Below are positions 26,017-34,012 of a DNA stretch of 64,000 bases, one piece after another; within the stretch, counting starts at the first letter, position 1, and each line of letters begins with the position of its first letter. This stretch comes from Blastococcus mobilis (GTDB taxonomy: Bacteria; Actinomycetota; Actinomycetes; Mycobacteriales; Geodermatophilaceae), in the NCBI RefSeq assembly GCF_900188025.1, contig NZ_FZNO01000019.1:44967-108966 (forward strand). Direction: 5' to 3'. The position numbers and the translations under genes were made by a program. Under the pieces are notes generated by a model. That model did no database searches. It was not told the DNA's origin and saw only the letters and a list, made by a program, of their open reading frames with translations.

Positions 26017-27083
26017 CCGCGCACGCGGCCCGGCCCGCCACGGTCACCGCCCCTCCGGGGACGTGGCGCCTCGGCCGGCGGCGATGGTCGGTGCTGATCG
26101 ACCGGCGGGCGCTGGTCGCGGCCACCGTCCTGGGCGGCCTGCTGCTCCTGGCCGTCGCGGTCAGCCTGGCGCTCGGCACGGCGCGGGTGGAGCTGACGAG
26201 CACCCTGCCGGCGGTCGTCGGCGTCGGCGAGCCTCGCGACGTCCTGCTCGTGCAGCGACTGCGGCTGCCGCGGGTCGCGGCCGGCGTGGCGGTCGGCGCC
26301 GCCCTCGGAATCGCCGGTGTCCTCCTGCAGACCCTCGCCCGCAACCGGCTGGCCACGCCGGACACGGTCGGGCTCAACGACGGCGCGACCGCGTTCGCCG
26401 TCGCCAGCGTCGTCGCGGTGCCCACCACGCTCGCCCCGTCGGCCTTCGCGCTGGTGGGTTCGGCGACGGCGGCGGCCCTGGCACTCGGTCTGTCCGGAGG
26501 AGCCGGCCGGCGGGGCTACCGGTTCCTCGTGGTCGGCCTGGGCGTCGGCGCCGCGCTCGGCGCCCTCACGCAGCTGATGCTGGCCCGAGCCGCGATCGAC
26601 GACGCGAACCGGGCTCTCCCCTGGACCGTCGGCAGCCTCAACAGCCGCGCACCGCTCGCGGTCGCGATCCTGGCCGTGGGGGTCGCCGTGGTCCTGCCGC
26701 TGGCGGTGCTGCTCGGTCGCCGGCTGCACCTGCTGCGGCTGGCCGACCCCGTGGTGCTGGCACTGGGCCAGCGGGTGAGCCGCATCCGGCTGGCCGCGAT
26801 CGGCGCCGCCGTCACCACCGCCGGCCTGTCGGTGGCCACCGCGGGGCCGCTCGGGCTGGTGGCGCTGCTGGCCCCCGAGATCGCCCGCAAGGCCGCCGGC
26901 CCCCGCAACGTGCCGGTCGTCGGCGCCGCGCTGGCCGGTGCGCTGGTCGTCGTCCTGGCCGACCTCCTCGGCCGCACCGTCGCGGCGCCGGTCGAGCTTC
27001 CGGTCGGCATCGTCACCGCCGTCGTCGGCGGGCCCTATCTGCTGTGGCTGCTCCTCACCACCCGCACCCGGAGGATCCCGTGA
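26013..27083 (+). CDS. FecCD-family ferric-siderophore ABC permease (second)
   Basis: A 356-residue permease with the same layout and a longer cytoplasmic N-terminus of about 30 residues. LRLPRVAAGVAVGAALGIAG followed by VLLQTLARNRLATPDTVGLN and GPLGLVALLAPEIARKAAG are the family landmarks. The GTG start overlaps the stop of the first permease, and its stop overlaps the ATPase start. Two different FecCD paralogues next to each other are normal for siderophore systems. Confidence 0.9.
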   Translation: MTAHAARPATVTAPPGTWRLGRRRWSVLIDRRALVAATVLGGLLLLAVAVSLALGTARVELTSTLPAVVGVGEPRDVLLVQRLRLPRVAAGVAVGAALGIAGVLLQTLARNRLATPDTVGLNDGATAFAVASVVAVPTTLAPSAFALVGSATAAALALGLSGGAGRRGYRFLVVGLGVGAALGALTQLMLARAAIDDANRALPWTVGSLNSRAPLAVAILAVGVAVVLPLAVLLGRRLHLLRLADPVVLALGQRVSRIRLAAIGAAVTTAGLSVATAGPLGLVALLAPEIARKAAGPRNVPVVGAALAGALVVVLADLLGRTVAAPVELPVGIVTAVVGGPYLLWLLLTTRTRRIP

Positions 27084-27895
27084 CCGGCACTCTCGAGGAG
27101 CGGGCGACCGCCGCCGACCTCGTCACCGAGGCGCTCGACGTCGGATACGGCGGCGAACCCGTCGTCCGGGCGCTCGACGTCCGCCTGCCACCCGGGGCGG
27201 TGACGGCGATCGTCGGCCCCAACGGATGCGGGAAGTCGACCCTGCTGGGCGCCCTCGCGCGCGTGCACACGCCGCAGGCCGGTGCGGTGCTGCTCGACGG
27301 CCGCGACCTCGCCCGGATCCGCCCGCGCGACGCCGCCCGCCGGATCGGGTTGCTGCCGCAGCAGGCGGAGGCACCGGACGGGCTGACCGTGCGCGATCTG
27401 GTGCGGTACGGCCGGCATCCGCACCAGGGGCTGCTGCGCCAGTGGTCGCCGGACGACGCGGGGGCGGTCGACCGGGCGCTCGCGGCGGCCGACCTCGTGG
27501 AGCTGGCCGACCGGCCACTGGACACGCTCTCCGGCGGCCAGCGGCAGCGGGCGTGGATCGCGATGGTCGTCGCCCAGCAGACCGATGTGGTGCTGCTCGA
27601 CGAACCGACGTCGGCCCTCGACCTCGGTCATCAGCTGGAAGTGCTGGAGCTGGTGCGGGATCTCGCCGCGGCGGGGCGCACCGTGGTCGCCGTCCTGCAC
27701 GACCTGTCGACGGCCTGCCGGCACGCCGACCACCTGGTCGCGATGCGGGGCGGCCGGATCGTCGCCGAGGGCGCACCGCAGGACGTCGTCACGCCGGGGC
27801 TGGTGCGCGAGCTGTACGGGGTCGAGGCGGTGGTGCTGGTCGACCCGACGGCCGGCACCCCGGTGGTCTGCCCGATCCGCCGCCTCGCCCCATAG
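27080..27895 (+). CDS. Ferric-siderophore ABC transporter ATPase (FecE/FepC type)
   Basis: A 271-residue ATPase. Walker A GPNGCGKSTLL at about residues 45-55; the Q-loop IGLLPQQAEAPDGLTVRDLV; RYGRHPHQGL, typical of FepC/FecE; signature LSGGQRQRAWIAMVVAQ; Walker B VVLLDEPTSALDLGHQ; switch His in AVLHDLSTAC. It powers the FecCD pair encoded upstream, whose stop overlaps this GTG. It ends the operon; the next gene is convergent. Confidence 0.92.
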   Translation: MTGTLEERATAADLVTEALDVGYGGEPVVRALDVRLPPGAVTAIVGPNGCGKSTLLGALARVHTPQAGAVLLDGRDLARIRPRDAARRIGLLPQQAEAPDGLTVRDLVRYGRHPHQGLLRQWSPDDAGAVDRALAAADLVELADRPLDTLSGGQRQRAWIAMVVAQQTDVVLLDEPTSALDLGHQLEVLELVRDLAAAGRTVVAVLHDLSTACRHADHLVAMRGGRIVAEGAPQDVVTPGLVRELYGVEAVVLVDPTAGTPVVCPIRRLAP

Positions 27896-28022
27896 GCCGA
27901 CCCAGCCGGACATGGTGCGGAGGGTGGGGCCATCAGGCCCGGCGGCGGGTTCCGGCGGACGAGACGTCCCACCTCTACGTCGAGCTCAGCGTGGACACCG
28001 AGCCTCTGCCGGCACCCGGGTT

Positions 28023-28622
28023 TCACACCGCGGTGAGCTCGAGATCGCGGATGGTGCGCTCGCAGACCTCCCGCATCCGCTGCACGGTCATGCTCCGGGA
28101 ACCGAGGAGGACCTGCAGCGCCAGGCCGTCGATCATGCCGATGAGCCCGTTGGCGACCAGGACCGGATCCTCGTCGCGGAACAGGCCCCGGTCCTGGCCG
28201 TCACGCACCACTCCCGCGACGATGCGCCGCCACTCCCCGTAGACCTGGTCGTTCAGCTCCTGCAGATCCCGGTCGTGCAGCGCCTCGACCCACAGCTCCG
28301 CCCAGACGCGCCAGGCCCGGACGGTGACGTCATCGGTCGGCAGGTACGAGTCGACGAACATGCGCAGCCGATCGCGTGGGTCCGGCTGCTGGTCGAGCAA
28401 GGGCCGCCGGCGCTCCAGCGAACGGGTGAAGTTCCACTCGAACGCCGCGCGCATCAGCTCGGTCTTCGTGTCGAAGTAGTAGTGCACGGTTCCCGTGCTG
28501 GTTCCGGCCCGCTTCGCCACGTCGGCGACCCGGAGGGACTTGAAGCCCAGCTCCGACACCACCTCACAGGCCGCCGACAGGATCTGCTCCCGCCGTTCGG
28601 CCTCGACACTCGGCCTCGCCAT
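28023..28622 (-). CDS. TetR-family regulator, BetI-like
   Basis: A 199-residue repressor. The N-terminal helix-turn-helix (about residues 10-55) has REQILSAACEVVSELGFKSL and RAGTSTGTVHYYFDTKTELM, and the C-terminal part resembles the BetI-type ligand-binding domain (RAWRVWAELWVEAL). It is divergent from the long import/catabolic operon starting at 28802, with repeated CAGTCAA half-sites in the 179-base gap, so it most likely represses that operon and itself. The inducer is probably a substrate or CoA intermediate of the pathway, which is inference. Confidence 0.85.
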   Translation of the reverse strand: MARPSVEAERREQILSAACEVVSELGFKSLRVADVAKRAGTSTGTVHYYFDTKTELMRAAFEWNFTRSLERRRPLLDQQPDPRDRLRMFVDSYLPTDDVTVRAWRVWAELWVEALHDRDLQELNDQVYGEWRRIVAGVVRDGQDRGLFRDEDPVLVANGLIGMIDGLALQVLLGSRSMTVQRMREVCERTIRDLELTAV

Positions 28623-28663
28623 CCGCGTCCCCGTCCTCCAGTGGTGCGCCAGAGTGTCCGGCT

Positions 28664-28791
28664 TGTTAACCGGTCAGTCAAGTATCGAATTGCCCTCGGC
28701 CATACATTTCCGAACACTGCGGGCGGGGGTGTTGACAGCGCCCGTGACCGTCGTCACGATGTGCCGAGTTCATAACTGACGGGACAGTCAA
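28664..28791. promoter_or_regulatory. Divergent promoter region with repeated CAGTCAA half-sites
   Basis: The 179-base gap between the TetR gene and the transporter operon has two similar elements: TTAACCGGTCAGTCAAG at 28666-28682 and AACTGACGGGACAGTCAA at 28774-28791. The latter holds an inverted pair ACTG...CAGT and sits just before the AAGGAG ribosome-binding site of the first gene. TTGACA at 28732-28737 followed 17 bases later by CACGAT (28755-28760) is a possible forward sigma-A promoter. The elements are plausible TetR operators. Confidence 0.45.
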
Positions 28792-28801
28792 AGGAGCTCA
28801 G

Positions 28802-29851
28802 GTGCGTATCGGACAACTGGTCACCGCAGTCGGCGTCACCGGCGCGATGGTGATGCTCTCCGCCTGCAGCGGCAGCAACGCCGCCGAGGACGGCAAGACC
28901 CTGACGATCGTGGCGTGGGGTGGCGAGGACCAGAAGGCGCACGTGCGGGCCACGGCCGAAGCCTGGGCCGAGGAGAACGGCATCACCATCAAGCAGGACT
29001 CGCCGACCGACTACGCCAAGCTCCGCGCTCAGGTCGAGTCCGGGAAGGTCAGCTGGGGCGCGGTGGAGGTCGAGCCCAACTTCGCCCACACCGCCTGTGA
29101 CAACGGTTGGGCGGAGAAGCTCGACAGCTCGATCGACACGTCGTTGCTGAAGGACGTGGAGGTCACCGAGTGCGCGGTGCCGGTGCTCGAGTACGCCTTC
29201 ACCATCGGCTACAACACCGACACCTTCGCTCACGACCACCCGACCACCTGGGCCGAGTTCTTCGACGTCGAGAAGTTCCCCGGCAAGCGCGGCTTCTGGA
29301 AGTACGCCACCGGAGCGATGTTCGAGGCGGCGCTGCTCGCCGACGGGGTGAAGCCCGAGGAGCTGTACCCGCTCGACATCGAACGCGCCTTCGAGAAGCT
29401 CGACACGATCAAGGACCAGATCGTCTTCTACGAGACCGGTGAGCAGCAGCAGCAGCTCGTCTCCAGCGGTGAGGCTCCGCTGATCCAGGCCTGGAACGGG
29501 CGAATCTTCTCCGCCGCGCAGGCCGGCCAGCCGGTGGCCAACGAGTGGAACGAGCACCTGGTGTCCTACGACCAGTGGATCATCCCGAAGGGTTCGGCCC
29601 AGGCCGAGGTCGCTCAGGAGTGGCTGGCCCACTACGTCAAGGACCTCGAGGGGCAGGCGGAGTACGCCAACGCCACCGCGTACGCGCCGGTGAGCGAGGG
29701 CGCCATGGAGTTCGTCGACCCGGAGGTGGCCAAGGAACTGCCCACGGCGCCGGAGAACGCCGCCAAGATGTCGACAGTCGTGGACTACGCCTACTGGGCC
29801 GAGCACTACGACGAGGTCTCCAAGCGGCTGAGCGAGTGGGCCGCCCAGTGA
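28802..29851 (+). CDS. Polyamine/amine-type ABC transporter binding lipoprotein (PotD-like)
   Basis: A 349-residue substrate-binding protein. The signal ends TGAMVMLSACSGS, with lipid-attachment Cys about residue 22. The mature protein starts LTIVAWGGEDQKAHVR, as in PotD/spermidine-putrescine and related opine/guanidino importers, and has GYNTDTF and TTWAEFFDVEKFPGKRGF, both family blocks. The ligand could be a polyamine, a guanidino compound or a basic amino-acid derivative; the downstream decarboxylase favours a basic 2-amino acid. The GTG has AAGGAG five bases upstream. First gene of a coupled operon reaching to 42227. Confidence 0.85.
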   Translation: MRIGQLVTAVGVTGAMVMLSACSGSNAAEDGKTLTIVAWGGEDQKAHVRATAEAWAEENGITIKQDSPTDYAKLRAQVESGKVSWGAVEVEPNFAHTACDNGWAEKLDSSIDTSLLKDVEVTECAVPVLEYAFTIGYNTDTFAHDHPTTWAEFFDVEKFPGKRGFWKYATGAMFEAALLADGVKPEELYPLDIERAFEKLDTIKDQIVFYETGEQQQQLVSSGEAPLIQAWNGRIFSAAQAGQPVANEWNEHLVSYDQWIIPKGSAQAEVAQEWLAHYVKDLEGQAEYANATAYAPVSEGAMEFVDPEVAKELPTAPENAAKMSTVVDYAYWAEHYDEVSKRLSEWAAQ

Positions 29852-30774
29852 CGGCCGCGCCGGCCGTCGATCTGCGCCCGGCGGCTCCCCGCGGCCAGCA
29901 CCCGGGGAACCTGGCGTCCCAGCCGTCGAGGTCGACGAGGAAACGGTGGTTCGACGGCTGGGGGCTGCTCATGCTGCCCCTCGCCCTGTTCCTCCTCCTG
30001 GTGTTCGTCGCGCCACTTGCGCTCGTGCTGGCACGCAGCTTCACCGACCCCGTGACCGGCCTGGACAACTACCGGGACTTCGTCAGCTCGTCGCTCTACG
30101 TGGACGTGCTGGCGAACACCTTCCGGATCTCGGGCGTGGTCACGCTGCTGACCCTGGTCCTCGGCTTTCCCTACGCCTACCTGATGACGCTGGCGACCCC
30201 GTTCTGGCGGGGCGTGATGCTCATCGTCGTCCTCGTGCCCTTCTGGACCAGCCTGCTGGTGCGGACGTTCGCCTGGGTGCTGATGCTCGGTGACACCGGC
30301 GTGGTCAACCAGACCCTCCTCGGCTTGGGCGTCGTCGAGGAGCCGATCGCCATGATCCGCAACTCCACGGGCGTCATCATCGGCATGGTCCAGGTGATGC
30401 TGCCGTACGCGGTGCTGCCGCTGTTCGCCACGATGCGCTCCATCGACCGGCGCCTCCTGCAGGCCGGTGAGGGCCTCGGTGCCCGGCCGATGACCGCGTT
30501 CTGGCGGATCTACGCCCCGCTGACCCTCCCTGGCGTCGCCGCCTCCTGTCTGCTGGTGTTCATCTCCTCGATCGGCTTCTACGTGACGCCCGCGCTCCTC
30601 GGTGGCCCCAAGGACGTGATGATCGGTGAGCTGATCGTCCAGCAGCTGTCCGGAGTGCTGCGCTGGGGTTTCGCGTCCGCGCTCGCCGTCGCGCTGCTCG
30701 TCGTGACCGCTGCCCTGTTGCTGCTGGTCGCCCGGATCGTCAACGTCGGCAAGTTCATGGCGGGTGACCGATGA
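29848..30774 (+). CDS. Polyamine-type ABC transporter permease (PotB-like)
   Basis: A 308-residue permease with six helices after a polar N-terminus of about 35 residues; first helix LLMLPLALFLLLVFVAPLAL. The loop LLVRTFAWVLMLGDTGVVNQ is a hallmark of PotB/PotH-type permeases, and the EAA-like loop is LQAGEGLGARPMTAFWRIYA. The GTG overlaps the binding-protein stop, and the TGA overlaps the ATG of the partner permease. Confidence 0.88.
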   Translation: MTAAPAVDLRPAAPRGQHPGNLASQPSRSTRKRWFDGWGLLMLPLALFLLLVFVAPLALVLARSFTDPVTGLDNYRDFVSSSLYVDVLANTFRISGVVTLLTLVLGFPYAYLMTLATPFWRGVMLIVVLVPFWTSLLVRTFAWVLMLGDTGVVNQTLLGLGVVEEPIAMIRNSTGVIIGMVQVMLPYAVLPLFATMRSIDRRLLQAGEGLGARPMTAFWRIYAPLTLPGVAASCLLVFISSIGFYVTPALLGGPKDVMIGELIVQQLSGVLRWGFASALAVALLVVTAALLLLVARIVNVGKFMAGDR

Positions 30775-31574
30775 GATCGCGAATCCTCGTGCGCGCGGCG
30801 CTGGCAGCGCTGGCGACGCTCACCGGCATCTACCTGATCGCACCGGTCTTCTTCGTCGTCCCGACCGCCTTCAACGACAGCCCGTTCCTGGCCTTCCCGC
30901 CCGAGACCTGGTCCCTGCGCTGGTTCGGGGCCTACTTCGCCGACGCCACCTGGATCGCCAGCACGCTCAACAGCATCAAGATCGGGCTGCTGGTCACTGT
31001 CCTGTCGTCGGTGCTCGGCACTCTGGCGGCACTGGCCATGGTGCGCGGCCGCTACCCCGTGCGAGCCGCGGTCGGTGGACTGGTGCTGGCGCCGATCCTG
31101 GTGCCCTACGTGATCGTCGGTCTGGCGGTGTACGCCGCGTTCCTCCGCCTCGGCCTCACCCAGACGACGCTCGGCTTCGTGCTCGTGCACACCGCCCTCG
31201 CGGTGCCGTTCGTGGTCATCAACGTGTCGTCCGCGCTGTACAGCTACGACCGGCGGCTGGACCTGGCCGCGATGAACCTGGGTGCCAGCCCGCTCACCGC
31301 GTTCGCCCGAGTGACCCTGCCGATCATCGCCCCCAGCGTGGCCGCCGGGGCCCTGTTCGCCTTCATCACCTCCTTCGACGAGGTGGTGACGAGCATCTTC
31401 CTGGCCGGCCCGGACATGACCACCCTCCCTGTGCAGATGTGGAGCGGGGTGCGCGTCCAGATCGACCCGACCGTCGCCGCGGTGTCCACGCTCCTCCTGC
31501 TCATCACCCTGTCCTTGTTCGCCTGCGCCGGCCTGGCCCGCGCGCTGCGCAACCGCCGCCTGAACCGTGGCTGA
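30771..31574 (+). CDS. Polyamine-type ABC transporter permease (PotC-like)
   Basis: A 267-residue permease. It opens with ATLTGIYLIAPVFFVVPTAF, and the loop FPPETWSLRWFGAYF is the characteristic PotC/PotI signature (FPP..SLRW). The docking loop is DLAAMNLGASPLTAFARVTL, and SFDEVVTSIFLAGP is another conserved block. It partners the preceding permease. The operon's ATPase starts 17 bases after its stop. Confidence 0.88.
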   Translation: MRSRILVRAALAALATLTGIYLIAPVFFVVPTAFNDSPFLAFPPETWSLRWFGAYFADATWIASTLNSIKIGLLVTVLSSVLGTLAALAMVRGRYPVRAAVGGLVLAPILVPYVIVGLAVYAAFLRLGLTQTTLGFVLVHTALAVPFVVINVSSALYSYDRRLDLAAMNLGASPLTAFARVTLPIIAPSVAAGALFAFITSFDEVVTSIFLAGPDMTTLPVQMWSGVRVQIDPTVAAVSTLLLLITLSLFACAGLARALRNRRLNRG

Positions 31575-31590
31575 CCCGAAGGAACCAACG

Positions 31591-32745
31591 ATGCAGTCAC
31601 AGCTGAGCCGCGACGCCGGCACCTCCATCGACATCCGCAACGTCGTGAAGCGCTACAAGGGACAGACCGCGGTCGACGACGTCACGTTGTCCGTCGAGGC
31701 AGGCGAGTTCCTCACCCTCCTCGGCGCCAGCGGCTCGGGAAAGTCCACCCTCCTCAACATCGTGGCCGGCTTCATCACGGCCGACGCCGGCCGGATCGAG
31801 GTGGGCGGGCGTGACCTCACCACGGTGCCGCCGCACCGGCGGGACCTCGGCATGGTGTTCCAGCACTACGCCCTGTTCCCCCACATGACGGTGTGGCAGA
31901 ACGTCGCCTTCCCGCTGAAGCGCCGCAGGGTGGCCAAGGCCCAGATCGCCAGCCGGGTCCGCCAGGCGCTCGAGGTGGTGGAGCTCGGGCACCTGGCCGA
32001 GCGGCGACCGGCTCAGTTGTCCGGCGGGCAGCAGCAGCGGGTCGCGCTCGCCCGGGCGATCGTCTTCGAGCCGCAGGCACTGCTGATGGACGAGCCGCTC
32101 GGGGCCCTGGACAAGCGGCTGCGCGAGCAGTTGCAGCTGGAGATCAAGCGCCTGCACCACGAACTCGGCACCACGTTCGTGTTCGTGACGCACGACCAGG
32201 AGGAGGCACTGGCCATGTCCGATCGCATCGCCCTCCTCCGTGACGGCAGGGTCGTCCAGATCGGGAGCCCGCAAGACCTCTACGACCGGCCCGCGAGCCG
32301 CTACGCCGCCGAGTTCCTGGGGGAATCCAACCTGTTCACCGGGCGCTGCGACGGCCGGACCTTCGTCGACGAGCGGTCCGGTGCCGCCTTCACGGTCGCA
32401 GCCGGCGGCAACGGAGTCGAGCTGCGGAACGGGTCGGCGCTCGTCGTCCGCCCTGAACACGTGATGCTCGCGGCAGACGACGCCCCGCTGCCGGCGGACC
32501 ACAACACGCTCGACGGCCTGATCCGCGACGTCACCTACCTCGGCAGCGGCCTGCGCGTCGAGGTGGCGCTCCCGGACGGTCGCCACCTGGTCACCCGCAC
32601 CGGCACCCGCAGCGGACTCCGACCGCAGCCGGGGCTACCGGTGGTCGCCCACTGGCACGCCGAGCACGCAGTGGTCGTTGCCGATGACACCGGTGCCGCA
32701 GTGAGCGCCACCGTGAGCGAGACCGCCTCCACGGTCGCGGCCTAG
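31591..32745 (+). CDS. Polyamine-type ABC transporter ATPase (PotA-like)
   Basis: A 384-residue ATPase: Walker A GASGSGKSTLL, Q-loop MVFQHYALFPHMTVWQNVAF, signature LSGGQQQRVALARAI, Walker B LLMDEPLGALDKRLREQ and VTHDQEEALAMSDRIAL. The C-terminal third is a TOBE domain (LVVRPEHVML). The ATG at 31591 is chosen because AAGGAA precedes it by six bases; an earlier in-frame GTG at 31567 would overlap the permease. It ends the importer part; the enzymes follow after an 85-base gap with its own RBS. Confidence 0.88.
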   Translation: MQSQLSRDAGTSIDIRNVVKRYKGQTAVDDVTLSVEAGEFLTLLGASGSGKSTLLNIVAGFITADAGRIEVGGRDLTTVPPHRRDLGMVFQHYALFPHMTVWQNVAFPLKRRRVAKAQIASRVRQALEVVELGHLAERRPAQLSGGQQQRVALARAIVFEPQALLMDEPLGALDKRLREQLQLEIKRLHHELGTTFVFVTHDQEEALAMSDRIALLRDGRVVQIGSPQDLYDRPASRYAAEFLGESNLFTGRCDGRTFVDERSGAAFTVAAGGNGVELRNGSALVVRPEHVMLAADDAPLPADHNTLDGLIRDVTYLGSGLRVEVALPDGRHLVTRTGTRSGLRPQPGLPVVAHWHAEHAVVVADDTGAAVSATVSETASTVAA

Positions 32746-32830
32746 TCCTTCCTCACTCCTCACCGTCCACACCCCTCTCACAGCGACCGTCCTCCGACGG
32801 CCGCGTGCCTGAACCTGCAAGGAGAACGCC

Positions 32831-34012
32831 ATGTCGCGCACCATCCGCGAGGGCCTCGAACTCACCGAGGAACAGCACGGCTTCATCGCGTTGGCTCGTG
32901 ACTTCGCCGAGCGCGAGATCCGACCCCGCTCCCGCGAGGTCGACGAGGCCGACACCGAGTCCCCGCTCGACCTCTGGGCGAAGGCCACGAAGGTGGGACT
33001 CAGCGGTTACATGTTGCCCGCCGAGTACGGCGGCGGGGGCATCACCGATCTGGTCACCCAGTGCCTCGTGCAGCAGGAGCTGTGCTACGGCGACGTCGGC
33101 ATCGGCAACTTCCTGACCTCCAGCGCCTTCTTCGCCGAGCCGGTGCTCGCGCTCGGCAACGAGGACCAGAAGAAGCGCTGGATCACCCCGCTCACCGGTG
33201 ACGCCCCGCCGGTCACCGCAGTGGCGGTCACGGAGCCCGGGGTCGGATCCGACTCCGCGAGCCTGCAGACGCGCGCCGTCCGCGACGGCGACCACTACGT
33301 GCTCAACGGTCAGAAGACCTGGATCTCCAACGCGCCCTACGCCCAGTGGATCGTGGTGTTCGCGACCGTCGACCCCGCCCTGCGGTCGCGCGGGGTCACC
33401 GCCTTCCTGGTCGAGCGGGACATGCCCGGCGTCACGATCGGGGAGCCGATGAAGAAGCTGGGTCAGCGCGCGATCGTCAACGCCGAGGTGTTCCTCGAAG
33501 ACGTCCGCGTGCCGGTGGAGAACCGGCTCGGCGACGAAGGGATGGGCTTCTACGGCCTGATGCGGACCTTCGACGGATCCCGCATCCTCATCGGCGCGGG
33601 CGCCACCGGCTTGTCCCGCGCCGCTCTCGACGCGACGGTGAAGTACGCGCAGGAGCGCACCCAGTTCGGCAAGCCGATCATCGAGCACCAGGCGGTCGCG
33701 TTCCGCCTCGCCGACATGGCCGCCCGCACCGACGTCTCGCACCTGGTCACCATGCGCGCCGCCCGGCTCTTCGACGCCGGCGTCCCGTGCGCGGCCGAGT
33801 CCGCCATCGCCAAGCTCACCGCCAGCGAGAACACCACCTGGGTCGCCAACGCCGCGCTGCAGACCTTCGGCGGCTGGGGCTACTCCCGCGAGTACTTCCC
33901 CGAGAAGTGGCTGCGGGACGCCAAGCTGGAGGAGCTCGAGGAAGGCACGTCCGACATCCAGCGGCTCATCATCTCCCGGTCCCTGTCGGCGAAGCAGGCA
34001 GACAAGGGATGA
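32831..34012 (+). CDS. Acyl-CoA dehydrogenase
   Basis: A 393-residue FAD enzyme that would oxidise an acyl-CoA to the 2-enoyl-CoA, giving electrons to ETF. Signatures: ITDLVTQCLVQQELCYGDVG, VTAVAVTEPGVGSDSASLQT (FAD/substrate loop), YVLNGQKTWISNAPYAQWIV, and ERTQFGKPIIEHQAVAFRLA. The C-terminal LEELEEGTSDIQRLIISR carries the catalytic-Glu region. Length and blocks are complete. The ATG has AAGGAGA in place, and the stop overlaps the start of the acyl-CoA synthetase. Next to the synthetase it fits the last visible step of the proposed chain: acid to acyl-CoA to enoyl-CoA. Confidence 0.9.
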   Translation: MSRTIREGLELTEEQHGFIALARDFAEREIRPRSREVDEADTESPLDLWAKATKVGLSGYMLPAEYGGGGITDLVTQCLVQQELCYGDVGIGNFLTSSAFFAEPVLALGNEDQKKRWITPLTGDAPPVTAVAVTEPGVGSDSASLQTRAVRDGDHYVLNGQKTWISNAPYAQWIVVFATVDPALRSRGVTAFLVERDMPGVTIGEPMKKLGQRAIVNAEVFLEDVRVPVENRLGDEGMGFYGLMRTFDGSRILIGAGATGLSRAALDATVKYAQERTQFGKPIIEHQAVAFRLADMAARTDVSHLVTMRAARLFDAGVPCAAESAIAKLTASENTTWVANAALQTFGGWGYSREYFPEKWLRDAKLEELEEGTSDIQRLIISRSLSAKQADKG